Shown: positions 25,420 through 34,686, counted from the first letter of the stretch. The stretch: 64,000 nucleotides of DNA from Arenivirga flava (GCF_030161575.1 NZ_BSUL01000001.1:1116001-1180000); one strand, 5' to 3'. Numbers and translations: made by a program. The notes: generated by a model from the sequence alone, not told the origin.

Positions 25420-26451
25420 ATGAGCGAGGCGACCCCCGGCAGAGCACGCAGCGGTGCTCCCACTCTGCAGGACGTGGCCCGCGAGGCCGGGGTCTCGCTC
25501 GCCACCGCCTCGCGTGTGCTCAACGGCACGGCACGGCGCGTCGCCCCGGCGTTCCGCGAGAAGGTGGAGGCCGCCGCCGAGCAGCTCGGCTACACCGCCA
25601 ACCTCTCGGCGCAGGCCACCGCCCGCGGCAGCTCGGCGATCGTCGCCCTGCTCGTCGCCGACATCGCCGACCCCTACTTCGGCCGCATCGCCGCGGGCGT
25701 CGCCCGCGGTGCCGACGAGGCCGGCCTCATGCTCACCATCGCCATCACCGAGCGCGACCCGCAGCGCGAGGCCAAGCTCGTGCGGGCCCTGCGCGGTCAA
25801 CGGCCCCGCAGCGTCATCCTCGCCGCGTCGCGCACCACCGGCCGGGCGAACGAGGAGCTGGTGACCGAGCTCGGCGCCTACACCTCGGCCGGCGGCTCGG
25901 TCGTGACGATCGGGCCGGGCGGCGGCACCCGCTCGGTCGGCGTCGACAACGTCGGCGGCGGCCGCGCGCTCGGGGCCGCGCTGGCCGAGCTCGGCTACCG
26001 CCGCGCCATCGTCGTGGCCGCTGCCGAGGGCGTGCGCACCTCCGACGACCGCATCGCCGGCTTCAGCGAGGGCTTCGGCTCGGGCGGCGGCACCATCGAC
26101 GAGGTGCTGCGCGCCGGATTCAGCCGCGACGCGGGCCACGATGCGGTCGCGGCGGTGGCCGAGCGGATCGAGGCGGGCACCGTCGTCGTCGGCATCAGCG
26201 ACGTCGTGGCGATGGGCGTCATGGCGGCGCTGCGCGAGCGCGGCCGCACTCCGGGCGACGACGTCGCCGTGGCGGGCTTCGACGACATCCCCACCAGCCA
26301 CGACACCGTGCCGGGGCTCACGACGGTGCACGTGCCGCTCGAGGAGCTCGGGTACCGGGCGCTGCGCTCGAGCCTCGTCGTCGACGCGGTCGCGGACGCG
26401 CCGTTGACCGTCGAGGTCGTGCTGCGCGGCAGCACCCCGCGGCTCGGCTGA
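25420..26451 (+). CDS. LacI family transcriptional regulator
   Basis: 343-residue regulator. The DNA-binding domain is at residues 14-40 (PTLQDVAREAGVSLATASRVLNG), the hinge is NLSAQATARGSSA, and the effector domain runs from IVALLVADIADPYFG to VAVAGFDDIPTSHD. The recognition helix reads ATASRVLN instead of the common TTVSRVLN. Neighbours give no firm target: the glucarate module lies upstream and the aldo/keto reductase and DMT exporter lie downstream. It may act on one of the GGnAAnCGCTTnCC sites elsewhere in the window. Its last codons (RGSTPRLG) fall in a short tandem duplication that continues past the stop. Confidence 0.9.
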   Translation: MSEATPGRARSGAPTLQDVAREAGVSLATASRVLNGTARRVAPAFREKVEAAAEQLGYTANLSAQATARGSSAIVALLVADIADPYFGRIAAGVARGADEAGLMLTIAITERDPQREAKLVRALRGQRPRSVILAASRTTGRANEELVTELGAYTSAGGSVVTIGPGGGTRSVGVDNVGGGRALGAALAELGYRRAIVVAAAEGVRTSDDRIAGFSEGFGSGGGTIDEVLRAGFSRDAGHDAVAAVAERIEAGTVVVGISDVVAMGVMAALRERGRTPGDDVAVAGFDDIPTSHDTVPGLTTVHVPLEELGYRALRSSLVVDAVADAPLTVEVVLRGSTPRLG

Positions 26452-26519
26452 GCCCGCGGCGCGGCAGCACCCCGCCCGGCCCGGCTGAGCCCGCTGCGCG
26501 GCAGCACCCCGCGGCGCGC
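26424..26519. repeat. Short tandem repeat made from the 3' end of the lacI gene
   Basis: Three degenerate copies start GCGCGGCAGCACCCCGC at 26424, 26459 and 26496 (35- and 37-base steps). The first encodes the C-terminus and stop of the regulator; the other two lie in the 208-base gap before the convergent aldo/keto reductase gene. The rest of that gap, 26520-26659, is GC-rich with no gene seen. Confidence 0.75.
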
Positions 26520-26659
26520 AGGACTCCGGGCGACGCGAGCCGTCGCATCGACGACTCAGCGTCGAGGCGACGATTCAGCGCCGCACGAGGCACCGAGTCG
26601 TCGCCGAGCTGCTGAGTCGCCCGCGCGACCGCGGAGGCCGCCCGCGCGCCGGGGCGGCC

Positions 26660-27685
26660 TCAGCCGATGAGCCCCTCGCGCCCGCCCGAGACCCAGAGCG
26701 GGTCGAAGGTGCGCGGGCCGGAGATCTCCGCCGCGACCGCCTCGAGCTCGGCGAGCTGCTCGGCATCGAGCCGCAACGACGCGGCCGCGATCGACTCGTC
26801 GAGGTGCGCGAGCGAACGGGTGCCGGGGATCGCGACGAGCCGCAGGCCCGCCTCGGCGGCTCGGTGCTCGAGCCACGCGACCGCCACCGTAGCGAGCGGG
26901 GCGCCGATGCGCCCGGCGACGGCGCGCAATCGCTCGGCGACGGCCAGGTTCCCCGGCAGGTTCGAGGCGTCGAAGCGCGGGAAGTTCCGGCGGCTGCCGC
27001 CGAGCGCCGAGATCTCGGCGTCGAAGCGGTCGGTGAGCAGGCCGCGCGACACCGGCGAGTAGGCCACGAAGGCCACGCCGAGCTCGATGGCCGCGGGGAT
27101 GACGTAGCGCTCCACGTCGCGGCTGACCAGGCTCCACTCCGACTGCACCGCGGCGATCGGATGCACGGCGTGCGCCCGGCGCAGCTCCTCGCCCGTCACC
27201 TCCGAGAGACCGATCGAGCGCACCTTGCCCTCCTCCACGAGCTCGGCGAGCGCTGCGACGCTCTCCTCGACGGGCACCGACGGGTCGGGACGGTGCAGGT
27301 AGTAGAGGTCGAGCGCATCGACGCCGAGCCGCGACAGGCTGCCGTCGATCTGCTCGCGGATGTGCTCGCGGTCGCCGCGCACGCCCCGCTTGCCGATGCC
27401 GCCGCCCTGCACGATGCCGACCTTGCTGGCGATGGCGAAGCGGTCGCGCTGGCCCGTGCGTGCGAGGAAGCGCCCGAGCACCTGCTCGCTGGCGCCCTGC
27501 CCGTAGACGTTCGCGGTGTCGAGGTGGGTGACGCCGCGCTCGAGCAGGCCGTCGAGCAGCCGCTGCGCATCCGCCTCCTCGATGGCGCCGTACACGCCGG
27601 CCAGCGACATGGCGCCGTAACCGATGGCGGAGAGCTCGATCCCGTCGGCGATGGGCACGGCGGGGGCGGTGACGGTCGTGGGCAT
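26660..27685 (-). CDS. Aldo/keto reductase
   Basis: 341-residue TIM-barrel reductase. The catalytic tetrad is visible: D56 and Y61 in HLDTANVYG, K88 in AIASKVG and H131 in YYLHRPDP. The NADPH-binding C-terminus has VAIPGTRSLAHLDESI. It reduces aldehydes or sugars; the LYYLHRPDPSVPVEESV region resembles the YajO/IolS-type subgroup, and the substrate is unknown. The ATG at 27685 follows GAGGAG by four bases. It is divergent from the DMT transporter gene and convergent with the lacI gene, so it is probably a single-gene unit. Confidence 0.88.
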   Translation of the reverse strand: MPTTVTAPAVPIADGIELSAIGYGAMSLAGVYGAIEEADAQRLLDGLLERGVTHLDTANVYGQGASEQVLGRFLARTGQRDRFAIASKVGIVQGGGIGKRGVRGDREHIREQIDGSLSRLGVDALDLYYLHRPDPSVPVEESVAALAELVEEGKVRSIGLSEVTGEELRRAHAVHPIAAVQSEWSLVSRDVERYVIPAAIELGVAFVAYSPVSRGLLTDRFDAEISALGGSRRNFPRFDASNLPGNLAVAERLRAVAGRIGAPLATVAVAWLEHRAAEAGLRLVAIPGTRSLAHLDESIAAASLRLDAEQLAELEAVAAEISGPRTFDPLWVSGGREGLIG

Positions 27686-27852
27686 GCTGCTCCTCGGTTC
27701 GCTGCGGCGGGGTCGCCTCCACTCTGCCGGACGAGCGGATGCGCATGCCAGGCACCGTCGCACCCCGGAGCATCCGGCCCCCTCGCTAGGGTTGACGCAC
27801 ACCACCGAGGAGCCCGGATGCACGCTGCACGCCCCGCCCGGCGGTCCGGCGC

Positions 27853-28809
27853 GTGATCGGCATCCTCCTGGCCGCGGTGCTGTGGGGCACGACCGGCACC
27901 GCCGCGACGCTGCTGCCGGATGCGGTCAGCCCGCTCGCCACGGGCGCCGCGACCATGGCGGTCGGCGGCCTGCTGCTCGCGCTCACCGCCCCGCGCGGTG
28001 CGCTGCTCGCGCTGCGCACCCGCGGTGCCCCGCGCTGGCTGCTGCCGGGCGCGCTCGCCGTGGCCGTCTACCCCCTCGCCTTCTACTCGGGCATGTCGCT
28101 GGCCGGCGTCGCGATCGGCAACGTCGTGGCGCTCGGCACGGCGCCCGTGTTCGCCGCGGTGCTGGAGCAGCTGCTCGATCCCGCCGACCGCCGCCAGCCG
28201 CTCGGCAGCCGCTGGCTGCTCTCGGCGGTGGCGGCCACCGCCGGCGTCGCGCTGCTGGCGGTCTTCGGGCACCACGGCGGGGGCGCGGGCACCGCCGACG
28301 GCACCGTGCCCGGCGTGGCGCTCGGCCTGCTCGCCGGCCTCGCCTACGCCGGCTACACCTACACCGCGGGCCGGGCCATCGGGCTCGGCGTGCCGTCGCG
28401 CGGTGCGATGGCGGCGCAGTTCGGCCTCGGCGCGGTGCTGCTCCTGCCGGTGCTGCTCGCGACGGGCGGCTCCCTGCTGCGCCCGGGGGCCGGGGGCGCG
28501 GACTCGCCGTTGGCGCAGCTGCTCGGCGCACCGCATCCGCTCGTCGTCGTCGGGTACCTGGCGGTCGGGCCCATGTTCCTGGCCTACGTGCTGTTCGGGC
28601 GCGGGCTGCGCACGGTGTCGAGCTCGCGGGCGACGACCGTCACGCTCCTCGAGCCCTTGGTGGCCACGCTGCTGGCGGTCGTGGCCGTCGGCGAGCGGCT
28701 CGCAGCGCCGGGCTGGCTGGGGCTCGCCCTGGTGCTCGCGGGCGTGGTGTCGGTGGCGACCGAGCGGCGCGCGGCGCCCGGAGGCACGGCCGCGGCACCC
28801 GCACGCTGA
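27853..28809 (+). CDS. EamA/DMT superfamily transporter
   Basis: 318-residue protein with ten hydrophobic segments in two EamA repeats, opening IGILLAAVLWGTTGTAATLL and closing with the TLLEPLVATLLAVVAVGERL region typical of the second repeat. Such proteins export metabolites or amino acids from the cytoplasm; the substrate is unknown. The start is uncertain. GTG 27853 has no ribosome site, while ATG 27818 has GAGGAG five bases before it and a -10-like TAGGGT at 27787 but reads only 12 codons to a TGA that overlaps the GTG. Either the short peptide couples translation, or one base is missing and the true start is 27818. Confidence 0.82.
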   Translation: MIGILLAAVLWGTTGTAATLLPDAVSPLATGAATMAVGGLLLALTAPRGALLALRTRGAPRWLLPGALAVAVYPLAFYSGMSLAGVAIGNVVALGTAPVFAAVLEQLLDPADRRQPLGSRWLLSAVAATAGVALLAVFGHHGGGAGTADGTVPGVALGLLAGLAYAGYTYTAGRAIGLGVPSRGAMAAQFGLGAVLLLPVLLATGGSLLRPGAGGADSPLAQLLGAPHPLVVVGYLAVGPMFLAYVLFGRGLRTVSSSRATTVTLLEPLVATLLAVVAVGERLAAPGWLGLALVLAGVVSVATERRAAPGGTAAAPAR

Positions 28810-28883
28810 GCGGCGCTGGGCTCGCGGCCGGAAGGCGCCGCGAGGTCGTCCGCCGTCGCCGAGGCTCGCTCGTGCGGCCCGGC

Positions 28884-29576
28884 TCAGTCGCCGTCGAGCC
28901 GTTGCAGCACGCCGCACATGCCGTAGGCCGATCCCTCGAGCCGCGAGGCCCGCGGTGCGAGCGCACCGAGCCCGTCGGACGAGGCCGCGGCGAGCGCGCG
29001 CAGCGCCGCCGAGCCGAGCGCCTCGTCCGCGCCGACGCTCGCCATCCGCTGCTGCGCGAAGGAACCTGCGAGCGGATGCACGAGCGCGGTCGCGCGGTCG
29101 AGCATCCGCTCGTAGGGCGCGCCATCGCCGGCCAGCAGGGCGTCGCGGAGGGCGAGGAAGCCCTCGACGCCGAGGTCGCGGCGCGCCCGCGGAGGCTCCT
29201 CGCCGGGCGCGGCCGCCGAGGCGTAGGCCTCGGGATCGGCGAGCACCGCGTCCGGGAACGTCATGACCGCGTCGCCGTGCTCGGGCAGGCCTCGGTTCGA
29301 GAGGATCACAAGCAGGTCGAGTCCGCCGTGGTTCACGGCGCGGTGCACGGTGCCCGGCCCGAACCAGACGACGTCGCCGGCGGCGAGCGGCTGCTCGCGG
29401 TACCCGCTTCGATCGAGCAGCTGCACGGCGCCGGCGCCGCCCAGCACGACGTAGGCCTCGCTGCTCACCGTGTGCAGGTGGGGCGTGCCGCCGTCCAGAC
29501 CGTCGGCCGCGGGGCCCAGCTCGTAGACCCGCAGCCGCGTGACCGAGGTGCCGCCCGGGAACGGCAGGCCGCTCAT
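28884..29576 (-). CDS. Cupin domain protein
   Basis: 230-residue protein. The N-terminal two-thirds form a cupin barrel with motif 1 PHLHTVSSEAYVVLGG (residues 32-47, metal-ligand histidines and glutamate) and motif 2 DVVWFGPGTVHRAVNHGG. The remaining ~100 residues are alanine-rich and helical with no recognised domain. Cupins of this kind bind a metal and often isomerise or sense sugars. It is the last gene of an operon with a PmoA-like protein and a Gfo/Idh/MocA dehydrogenase (ATGA overlap with the PmoA-like gene), so a sugar-related role is likely but not provable here. Confidence 0.75.
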   Translation of the reverse strand: MSGLPFPGGTSVTRLRVYELGPAADGLDGGTPHLHTVSSEAYVVLGGAGAVQLLDRSGYREQPLAAGDVVWFGPGTVHRAVNHGGLDLLVILSNRGLPEHGDAVMTFPDAVLADPEAYASAAAPGEEPPRARRDLGVEGFLALRDALLAGDGAPYERMLDRATALVHPLAGSFAQQRMASVGADEALGSAALRALAAASSDGLGALAPRASRLEGSAYGMCGVLQRLDGD

Positions 29577-30481
29577 GCGCCCGCCAGCGCCTCGCGACCC
29601 GCGGCGGCGAGGGCCGCCGCCTGCTCGCCCGGGGCAGCCCCGTCGGCGATGACCACGGCGTAGCGCAGCGCGAGGGTACCCTCGGCAGGCAGCTCGTGCT
29701 CCTCGCTGAAGAAGGGCGCCGGGCAGAGGCAGGCGAACTCCTCGGTGCGGGCGAACCACTGCGGCGGGTGCTGCAAGTTCCGCTCGTCGTCGACCATCAC
29801 GATCGTCGAGCTCGCACCGTCGCCGTCGTGCCGGCCGGTGAAGCCGAGCCAGGGGTGCCGCGTGCCGCGCAGCTCCTCGCCGCCGTCGCCCTCGGGCGAG
29901 CGCACGAGGCCGCCGGTGAAGGAGCGCGGGCCGCGCCAGAACAGCCCGCCGTAGCCGGCGTTCTCGCGCCCCTTCGTGGTCGGTGAGCCGAAGGCGAGCG
30001 GACGGCCCGCGATGTTGGTCATCGACGTCGACACGGTGAGCGCCCAGCCGCCCTCGACGAGCCGGACGCGCAGGCGCCGCCGCTCCTCGATGACGCGCTC
30101 ACCGGCCTGGGTGGTCCAGAGCAGGTCGTGGGCGATCTCGGCGACCTCGCCGTCGCTGCCGAGCGTCTTGAAGCCGAGGTGCTGCGCCGTGCCGTTGTTC
30201 TCGAGCTGCCGGTACCCGGACTCGAGCGAGAACGTCGGTCCGCCCCAGAAGTTCTCGTCGCCGACGTGCGGCAGCGCCCAGGCGATGCCCTTGTGCCACA
30301 CGTGGTCGTGCGGCCTGAAGAGGGAGACGAGCCGCCCCTCGCGGGTGCGCAGCGGATGCAGGTACGGCTTCGGCGACTCGAGCTGCACCGTGTCGGGCTG
30401 CGCGACGTAGCGCAGCAGCTCGACCCCGTCGGCGGCGACCGTCACCTCGCCGCGCTGGTCGTGCTGCAGTTGGAGGCTCAC
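29573..30481 (-). CDS. PmoA family protein (DUF6807)
   Basis: 302-residue protein recognised as PmoA-family/DUF6807 from [39 protein letters not shown] (split here across residues 40-80) and [13 protein letters not shown]. The family name comes from an old misannotation; members are not methane monooxygenase subunits. They recur beside Gfo/Idh/MocA dehydrogenases in sugar clusters, as here, and the histidine-rich motif suggests a sugar- or metal-binding enzyme, but no reaction is established to my knowledge. The start is GTG 30481, overlapping the dehydrogenase stop (GTGA), and the stop overlaps the cupin start. No signal peptide. Confidence 0.82.
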   Translation of the reverse strand: MSLQLQHDQRGEVTVAADGVELLRYVAQPDTVQLESPKPYLHPLRTREGRLVSLFRPHDHVWHKGIAWALPHVGDENFWGGPTFSLESGYRQLENNGTAQHLGFKTLGSDGEVAEIAHDLLWTTQAGERVIEERRRLRVRLVEGGWALTVSTSMTNIAGRPLAFGSPTTKGRENAGYGGLFWRGPRSFTGGLVRSPEGDGGEELRGTRHPWLGFTGRHDGDGASSTIVMVDDERNLQHPPQWFARTEEFACLCPAPFFSEEHELPAEGTLALRYAVVIADGAAPGEQAAALAAAGREALAGA

Positions 30482-31601
30482 GCGGGCACCGCCGCCCAGG
30501 GCGCACCGCTGCCCCGCATCGACGCGTAGAAGGGGTCGCCCGGGCCGATCTCGCCGGCGCGGACGGTGCGGTCGGTGAACGCGGAGGCGTAGATCGCTGC
30601 GCTCAGCTCGAGGGTGCGGCGCGCATCCGCCGTGGTGACGGGCGGGCGCTCCCCGCGGCGCGCGCGGCGAGCACGGCGGCCAGCTGCGCGGTGTGCCCGC
30701 TGGGGATGCTGCCGGCCTCCGCCGTCCAGCGCTCGGCGAGCGCCTCCGATCCGCGGGCCGGGGTGAAGCGCCAGTGCGTCGAGTCGTAGCCGTAGAGGTG
30801 CTCGAGCTCGGCGGTGGCGTGCTCGAAGTCGAAGCGCAGCCGGCTGGTCTCGCGCGGCGAGACGATCGAGTTGAGGATGGTGGCGACGGCGCCGTTCTCG
30901 AAGGTCACGATTGCGCTCGAGACGTCCTCGGTCTCGGTGGGCCGGTTCTGCCGCACGGCGACCGCCTTCACGCTGGACCACGGGCCGAGCACCGAGAGCA
31001 GCAGGTCGAACTGGTGGATGCCGTGGCCCATGGTCGGCCCGCCGCCCTCGACGCCCCAGGTGCCGCGCCACGGCACCGCGAAGTAGTCGTCGCCGCGGTA
31101 CCAGAGCGTCTCGGCGACGGCGACGAGCGGACGGCCCAGCGCCCCCTCGGCGAGCAGCCGGCGCAGCCCGACGGCCGCGCTGCCGAAGCGGTGCTGGAAC
31201 AGCCCGACCACCGGCACGCCGGTCTCGGCCTCGCTCGCGAGCAGCCGGTCGAAGTCCTCGAGCGACAGGGCCGGGGGCTTTTCGACGATCGGCACCGCAC
31301 CGGCCCGCTGCGCCTCGATCGCGAGGTCGACGTGCGAGCCGGGCGGGGTGCAGATGTGCACGTAATCGATAGGCGCTGCGTCGATGGGCGCCGCGTCGAT
31401 GCGCGCTGCGTCGGGCCGCAGCGCGAGCGCCTCGGTGAGCGACCCGAACACCGCGGGGTCACCCCACTGCTCGGCGAAGGCGGCGGCCCGCTCGGCGCTG
31501 AGGTCGACGACCCCGGCGAGCTCGATGCCGTCCGTCTCGGCGACGGCCTTCGCGTGCGCGTGGGCGATGGCGCCCGTTCCGACGATGACCGACCTGACCA
31601 T
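30478..31601 (-). pseudogene. Gfo/Idh/MocA dehydrogenase, frame break near the C-terminus
   Basis: The frame breaks at a run of four (plus 30651-30654). One added base restores [20 protein letters not shown] and a further ~55 residues ending APWAAVPA, for a total near 374, normal for the family. The N-terminal Rossmann motif is VIVGTGAIAHAHAKA, the EKP motif is [13 protein letters not shown], and the C-terminal domain has [20 protein letters not shown], which is shared with the dehydrogenases at 40276 and 46187. It is the first gene of the operon with the PmoA-like and cupin genes. A LacI-type operator lies 42 bases upstream of the ATG at 31601. An expanded 15-base repeat inside adds extra IDAAP units near residue 70. 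Confidence 0.85.
31368..31412. repeat. Three tandem 15-base units inside the dehydrogenase gene
   Basis: Consecutive units beginning GATaGGCGCtGCGTC, at 31368, 31383 and 31398, encode the repeated pentapeptide in [14 protein letters not shown]. The number of units keeps the frame. The stretch lies between the Rossmann fold and the ICTPPGSH motif, where the related dehydrogenases have no insert. Confidence 0.75.
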
Positions 31602-31642
31602 GTGCTCCTCCTCGAGACCGCGCATCCGCTCGACCACTGCCG

Positions 31643-31656
31643 GGAAAGCGCTTGCC
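31643..31656. promoter_or_regulatory. Putative LacI-family operator (GGAAAGCGCTTGCC)
   Basis: Palindromic match to GGnAAnCGCTTnCC in the 138-base gap between the dehydrogenase operon (minus) and the rhamnose mutarotase gene (plus). One site here could control both directions. Regulator not identified. Confidence 0.65.
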
Positions 31657-31739
31657 GCAGTAGTCTTGCAGAGCGCATCCGCCCTCGCAATGCTCGCAGA
31701 TCGTCGCGGGCCGAGGCGGCGCACGACGAGGAGGTCGAC

Positions 31740-32081
31740 ATGACGACGAGGGTCTGCTTCGAGCTGCGGGTGCGTCCCGAGCGGATCGAGGAGTACCGCG
31801 AGCGGCACAGCCCGGTGCGCGCCGAGATGCTCGAGGAGATCGCGGCGGCCGGCCGGCGCAACTACTCGCTGTTCCTCGCCGATGGCGGCAGGCTCATCGG
31901 CTACTACGAGACCGACGACGACGACGCGGCCCAGGCCTACCTCGCCGCCTCCCCGATCGCGGCGCGGTGGGAGGAGGAGATGGCCCCGTTCTTCCTCGAC
32001 CTCGGCGGCCGACCCGACCAGGCCGCGACCGGACTCGTCGAGGTCTTCAACCTCGAGCAGCAGCTCGAGCGCGCGCGATGA
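31740..32081 (+). CDS. rhaM: L-rhamnose mutarotase
   Basis: 113-residue protein matching the full length of the RhaM/YiiL family. It contains the motifs RVRPERIEEYRERHSPV (residues 10-26, including the catalytic-region histidine), RRNYSLFLADGGRLIGYYE and the C-terminal aromatic MAPFF. It interconverts alpha and beta anomers of L-rhamnose in the cytoplasm to feed rhamnose isomerase, which is not in this window. The ATG at 31740 follows GAGGAGG by six bases. It is coupled to the downstream esterase gene by an ATGA overlap. The presence of rhamnose metabolism fits the rhamnogalacturonan theme at the start of the window. Confidence 0.88.
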   Translation: MTTRVCFELRVRPERIEEYRERHSPVRAEMLEEIAAAGRRNYSLFLADGGRLIGYYETDDDDAAQAYLAASPIAARWEEEMAPFFLDLGGRPDQAATGLVEVFNLEQQLERAR

Positions 32082-32908
32082 GCTGGACCTCCCAGGCCGA
32101 GGGCCTCATCCGCTTCTACGACACCGCCGCCGCCGACGCGCCCCGCCCCGCACTGCTCTGGCTGCACGGCGGCGGCTTCGCCGGCGGCTCGATCGACATG
32201 CCCGAAGCGGATGCGGTCGCCCGCGGCCTCGCCGCCCGCGGCATCGCGGTCGCCAGCGTCGACTACCGGCTCGCCGGCCCGGGCACGCGCTACCCGGCGC
32301 CCTCGGACGACGCCGTCGCCGCGTGGCACTGGTTCGCGGCGCACCTCGAGGCGCTGCACCTCGACCCCTCCCGCACCGCGATCGGCGGCGCGAGCGCCGG
32401 CGGCAACCTGGCCGCCGGGGCGCTGCTGCGCCTGCCGCACCCGGGGCCGCGCCCGGCCGCGGCGGTGCTCGCCTACCCCACCCTGCTCGCCGTGCAGCCC
32501 CTGCCCGGACCCGCGCTGCGCGCCGCACTCGACGCCGACCCGGATGCGGATCGCTTTGGGCCCGATGTCGTGCGCGCCATGTACGAGGGCTTCCTCGGCG
32601 GCCCCGTCGAGCGCGCGCCGCTCGCCGCGGTGCCCGGCACGGCCAGTCCCGAGGACCTCGCCGGCTATCCGCCGGTGCTCATGGTCAACGGCGACGTCGA
32701 CGAGCTGAGGGTCTCGGGCGAGCACTTCGCGCGTCTGCTGCACGCCGCCGGCCGCCCGGTGCTCGTGCACCTCGAGCCGGGCACGACCCACGGGCACCTC
32801 AACCGCCCCGGCGAGGCGGCGTTCGGGGCAACCCTCGAGCGGATCGCCGCGTACCTGCACGGCCTGCCGGTCACGGCGGTCACGGGGCTCCCCGTCGCCC
32901 ACGCCTGA
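32078..32908 (+). CDS. Alpha/beta hydrolase, HSL-type esterase
   Basis: 276-residue hydrolase of the hormone-sensitive-lipase group. Oxyanion-hole motif HGGGF at residues 30-34, nucleophile S106 in GGASAGGN, acid in NGDVDELR and catalytic histidine in THGHLNRPG. It has no signal peptide, so it is cytoplasmic. In a plant-polysaccharide setting, removal of acetyl or feruloyl groups from imported oligosaccharides is plausible, but that is inference from the neighbouring rhamnose mutarotase. The ATG at 32078 overlaps the mutarotase stop. Hairpins follow before the convergent araA gene. Confidence 0.87.
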   Translation: MSWTSQAEGLIRFYDTAAADAPRPALLWLHGGGFAGGSIDMPEADAVARGLAARGIAVASVDYRLAGPGTRYPAPSDDAVAAWHWFAAHLEALHLDPSRTAIGGASAGGNLAAGALLRLPHPGPRPAAAVLAYPTLLAVQPLPGPALRAALDADPDADRFGPDVVRAMYEGFLGGPVERAPLAAVPGTASPEDLAGYPPVLMVNGDVDELRVSGEHFARLLHAAGRPVLVHLEPGTTHGHLNRPGEAAFGATLERIAAYLHGLPVTAVTGLPVAHA

Positions 32909-32983
32909 GCGGGGCGCTGCACCGCCGCATGGCGCCGCGGGATGCGCGAGAGCGCAGCGGATACGGGCGCCCGCCGGGACGAC

Positions 32984-33062
32984 GGATGGCCGACGAGGCG
33001 CAGGCCTCGCCGGCCATCCGGTCGGACTCCCAGCGGCGCCGACCCCACGACGGCGCCGCTGG
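32984..33062. terminator. Two hairpins between convergent esterase and araA genes
   Basis: A 16-base stem with one mismatch (32984-32999 with 33004-33019, arm GGATGGCCGACGAGGC) is followed by a perfect 12-base stem (CCAGCGGCGCCG, 33030-33041 with 33051-33062). Neither has a long U-run, but both lie exactly in the convergent gap, so bidirectional termination is likely. The remaining bases 32909-32983 show nothing else. Confidence 0.65.
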
Positions 33063-33073
33063 AAGGATGCGGG

Positions 33074-34594
33074 CTAGATCCCCTGCGCCAGACGGTGGTA
33101 GGCGGCGTTCCAGCGCAGCTCGCGCTCGAAGCCGTCGACCGTCGTCGACTCGTCGATGACCAGCAGCTCGATCCCGCTGAACTTCGCGAAGTCCTTGAAG
33201 ACCTCCACGCCCACCTGCGTGCTCATCACCGTGTGGTGCGCGGCGCCGGCCATGAGCCAGGCGGTCGCCGAGGTGCGGAAGTCGGGCGCCGGCTTCCAGA
33301 CGGCGCGGCCGACGGGCAGGTTCGGCATCGGCTGCGGCAGCGGCACGTTCTCGACGACGTTGGCGACGAGGCGGAAGCGGTCGCGCTGGTCGCTGAGGGC
33401 GACCACGACGGCGGGGCCCGCATCCGCATCGAACACCAGGCGCACCGGGTCGTCCTTGCCGCCGATGCCGAGCGGGTGCACCTCGAGGCGGGCGCGCTGC
33501 GAGCTCAGCGAGGGGCTGACCTCGAGCATGTGGGCCCCGAGGATGAGCTCGCTGCCGGGCTCGAGGTGGTAGGTGTAGTCCTCCATGAGGCTGGCGCCGC
33601 CGGGCAGGCCCGCGCCCATGACGGCGGCCGCGCGCACGAGCACCGCGGTCTTCCAGTCGCCCTCCGCGCCGAAGCCGTAGCCGTCGGCCATGAGGCGCTG
33701 CACGGCGAGGCCGGGCAGCTGGCGCAGCTCGCCGAGGTCCTCGAAGCTCGTGGTGAAGGCGCCGAAGCCGCCGGCCTCGAGGAAGGAGCGCAGCCCCAGC
33801 TCGATGCGGGCGCCGTAGCGCAGCGACTCGGCGCGCTCGGCGCCGGGGTGCAGCTCGGGAGCGACGTCGTAGAGGTCGAGGTACTCGGCGACGAGCGCGT
33901 CGACGTCGCTCTCGCTGGCGGCGTGCACCGCATCGGCGAGCTCGGTGACGCCCCAGGTGTTCACCTGCACGCCGAGGCGCAGCTCGGCCTCGGTCTTGTC
34001 GCCCTCGGTGACGGCGACGAAGCGCATGTTGTCGCCGAAGCGGGCGAGCTTGAGGTGCTGCGTGGCGTGCCGTCCGGCGGCCGCGCGGGCCCAGACGCCG
34101 ACGCGGGCGGTGACGGCGGGATCGCTGACGTGGCCGACCACGGTGGTGCGGGCGACGCCGAGGCGCGACTGGATGTACCCGAACTCGCGGTCGCCGTGGG
34201 CGGCCTGGTTGAGGTTCATGAAGTCGAAGTCGATCGTGTCGTACGGCAGTGCGACGTTCGCCTGCGTGTGCAGGTGCAGCAGCGGCTTGCGCAGCGCGTC
34301 GAGGCCGCCGATCCACATCTTCGCGGGGCTGAAGGTGTGCATCCAGGCGATGACGCCGATGACCTTCTCGTCGGCGTTGGCCTCGAGCATGACGCGGCGG
34401 ATCGACTCGCTGTCGACCAGCGTGGGCTTGGCGACGACCGTGACCGGCACGTCCGAGGCGTTCTGCAGCCCGGCGACGACCTCGGCCGACTGCTCGGCGA
34501 CCTGGCGCAGAGTCTCGTCGCCGTAGAGGTTCTGGCTGCCGGTGAGGAACCAGACCTCGTACTCGGTGAGGTCGGGGATAATGCTGCGGCTCAT
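33074..34594 (-). CDS. araA: L-arabinose isomerase
   Basis: 506-residue enzyme, full family length, converting L-arabinose to L-ribulose in the cytoplasm. Recognisable blocks are [17 protein letters not shown] at the N-terminus, [18 protein letters not shown], and [13 protein letters not shown] with the metal-binding glutamate. They are followed by [13 protein letters not shown] (second glutamate) and [13 protein letters not shown] near the C-terminus (histidine). The ATG at 34594 has AAGGAG eight bases upstream in a leader (CCACGACGAAGGAGTCC) identical over 17 bases to the leader of araD. It is the last gene of araD-araB-araA, separated from araB by 92 bases. Confidence 0.96.
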   Translation of the reverse strand: MSRSIIPDLTEYEVWFLTGSQNLYGDETLRQVAEQSAEVVAGLQNASDVPVTVVAKPTLVDSESIRRVMLEANADEKVIGVIAWMHTFSPAKMWIGGLDALRKPLLHLHTQANVALPYDTIDFDFMNLNQAAHGDREFGYIQSRLGVARTTVVGHVSDPAVTARVGVWARAAAGRHATQHLKLARFGDNMRFVAVTEGDKTEAELRLGVQVNTWGVTELADAVHAASESDVDALVAEYLDLYDVAPELHPGAERAESLRYGARIELGLRSFLEAGGFGAFTTSFEDLGELRQLPGLAVQRLMADGYGFGAEGDWKTAVLVRAAAVMGAGLPGGASLMEDYTYHLEPGSELILGAHMLEVSPSLSSQRARLEVHPLGIGGKDDPVRLVFDADAGPAVVVALSDQRDRFRLVANVVENVPLPQPMPNLPVGRAVWKPAPDFRTSATAWLMAGAAHHTVMSTQVGVEVFKDFAKFSGIELLVIDESTTVDGFERELRWNAAYHRLAQGI

Positions 34595-34686
34595 GAGGGG
34601 ACTCCTTCGTCGTGGGGAGGGTTGGTGGAAGAGCGGATGAGGGCGCCCGCCTCGGCGAGGCGCGCCCGACGGGTGGACGGTCGCCG

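Noticed and set aside
29573-30481. Methane monooxygenase subunit, as the family name PmoA suggests
   Set aside because: The protein is soluble without membrane segments, and the DUF6807 family is only historically named after PmoA.
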